Notes under the pieces: model-generated
What the model was told of the DNA's origin: nothing
Databases searched by the model: none
Seen by the model: the letters and a program-made list of their open reading frames with translations, nothing else
Source of the DNA: Filomicrobium sp.
GTDB taxonomy: Bacteria > Pseudomonadota > Alphaproteobacteria > Rhizobiales > Hyphomicrobiaceae
DNA: 6,732 nucleotides
Direction: 5' to 3'
NCBI GenBank assembly: GCA_030607105.1
Contig: JAUWFF010000065.1
Location: 1 to 6,732 of the forward strand
Shown here: positions 6,519 through 6,732 of the stretch, piece by piece
Layout of the letters: each line of letters begins with the position of its first letter
Position numbering within the stretch: position 1 is the stretch's first letter
Program-made: the position numbers and the translations under genes

Positions 6519-6732
6519 ACAGATTCGCTCTTAATCTCATCAACGGCGTCGCCCTTCGGCATCACCTATCGAGACTTTCGGACAAGTGTTGCCGCTTCAC
6601 CGTTAGATTGTTAACGAATTGCGATAGGCTGCTCTAGGGATGGCGCAATGGTCGTTTAGGATGTTGTGCCCGTCCGGGCAACAGCAAGGAGCGGGTGCCG
6701 ATCTCGCCATGAATACACCAAGCGCTGCAACT
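6519..6732. other. Downstream region, no clear terminator or confident gene
   Basis: Nothing after the TAA at 6516-6518 forms a strong stem followed by a T-run, so the operon may read on or end in a factor-dependent way. An A/T-richer patch at about 6600-6626 (with GTTAAC near 6610-6615) could be promoter DNA for a following gene. TGCCC at 6667-6671 can pair with GGGCA at 6676-6680 around a four-base loop, a minor hairpin without a T-run. An AAGGAG string stands at 6686-6691. Confidence 0.5.
6640..6732 (+). CDS. Possible start of a downstream gene (partial, uncertain)
   Basis: An ATG at 6640 opens a frame that stays open to the end of the window (31 codons, starting MAQWSFRMLCPSG). In-frame ATGs at 6661 and 6709 are alternative starts. 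The only good Shine-Dalgarno string, AAGGAG at 6686-6691, stands 17 bases before ATG 6709, which is too far for an ideal site; ATG 6640 has no clear site at all. The encoded residues match no family I know. It may be the beginning of a real gene, perhaps one more member of the operon region, or a chance frame. Nothing can be said about function. Confidence 0.2.
   Translation, partial: MAQWSFRMLCPSGQQQGAGADLAMNTPSAAT

Noticed and set aside
6663..6685. Hairpin TGCCC/GGGCA as an operon terminator
   Set aside because: The stem has only five pairs, no T-run follows, and it lies about 150 bases after the stop codon, possibly inside another open frame.
1..6732. CRISPR array, tRNA, rRNA or riboswitch
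   Set aside because: No regularly spaced repeats, cloverleaf or conserved RNA core was seen on either strand by eye. A covariance-model search could not be run.

Overview
The window carries one compact three-gene operon, all on the + strand, filling bases 523-6518. It is flanked by about 520 bases upstream and 214 bases downstream in which no gene can be recognised with confidence. In order, the genes encode a circularly permuted ATP-grasp ligase (513 aa), an alpha-E helical protein (365 aa), and a large fusion of a transglutaminase-like domain with a DUF2126 domain (1099 aa). This set corresponds to COG2308, COG2307 and COG1305+COG4196.

The organism is most likely an alphaproteobacterium, probably of the Hyphomicrobiales/Rhizobiales type. 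This is inferred from moderately high GC, codon choice favouring C/G at third positions, and the style of the three proteins, which resemble alphaproteobacterial homologues as I remember them. No marker gene is present to confirm it, so the placement is tentative.

Layout: bases 1-522 have overlapping short open frames with no recognisable protein, a small hairpin near 104-123, and a more A/T-rich stretch (about 420-500) just before the first gene where a promoter would be expected. Genes 1 and 2 overlap by four bases (ATGA), implying translational coupling. Gene 3 follows after 60 bases, has its own good Shine-Dalgarno sequence and starts with GTG. Bases 6519-6732 show no convincing terminator. 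A short open frame from 6640 (or 6709) runs off the window end and may or may not be a gene.

How the genes work together: published comparative genomics of amidoligases (Aravind group, 2009) predicted that this neighbourhood makes a peptide or peptide tag. Two ATP-dependent COOH-NH2 ligases are involved, the permuted ATP-grasp and the permuted glutamine-synthetase-like DUF2126, with alpha-E as an accessory helical domain, papain-fold transglutaminase-like domains, and often an NTN-hydrolase peptidase. To my knowledge substrate and product remain undetermined. The key motifs of all domains appear intact here. The NTN-hydrolase peptidase is not in the window and may lie just outside it or elsewhere. 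The operon is therefore a known but functionally unsolved system rather than a new gene combination.
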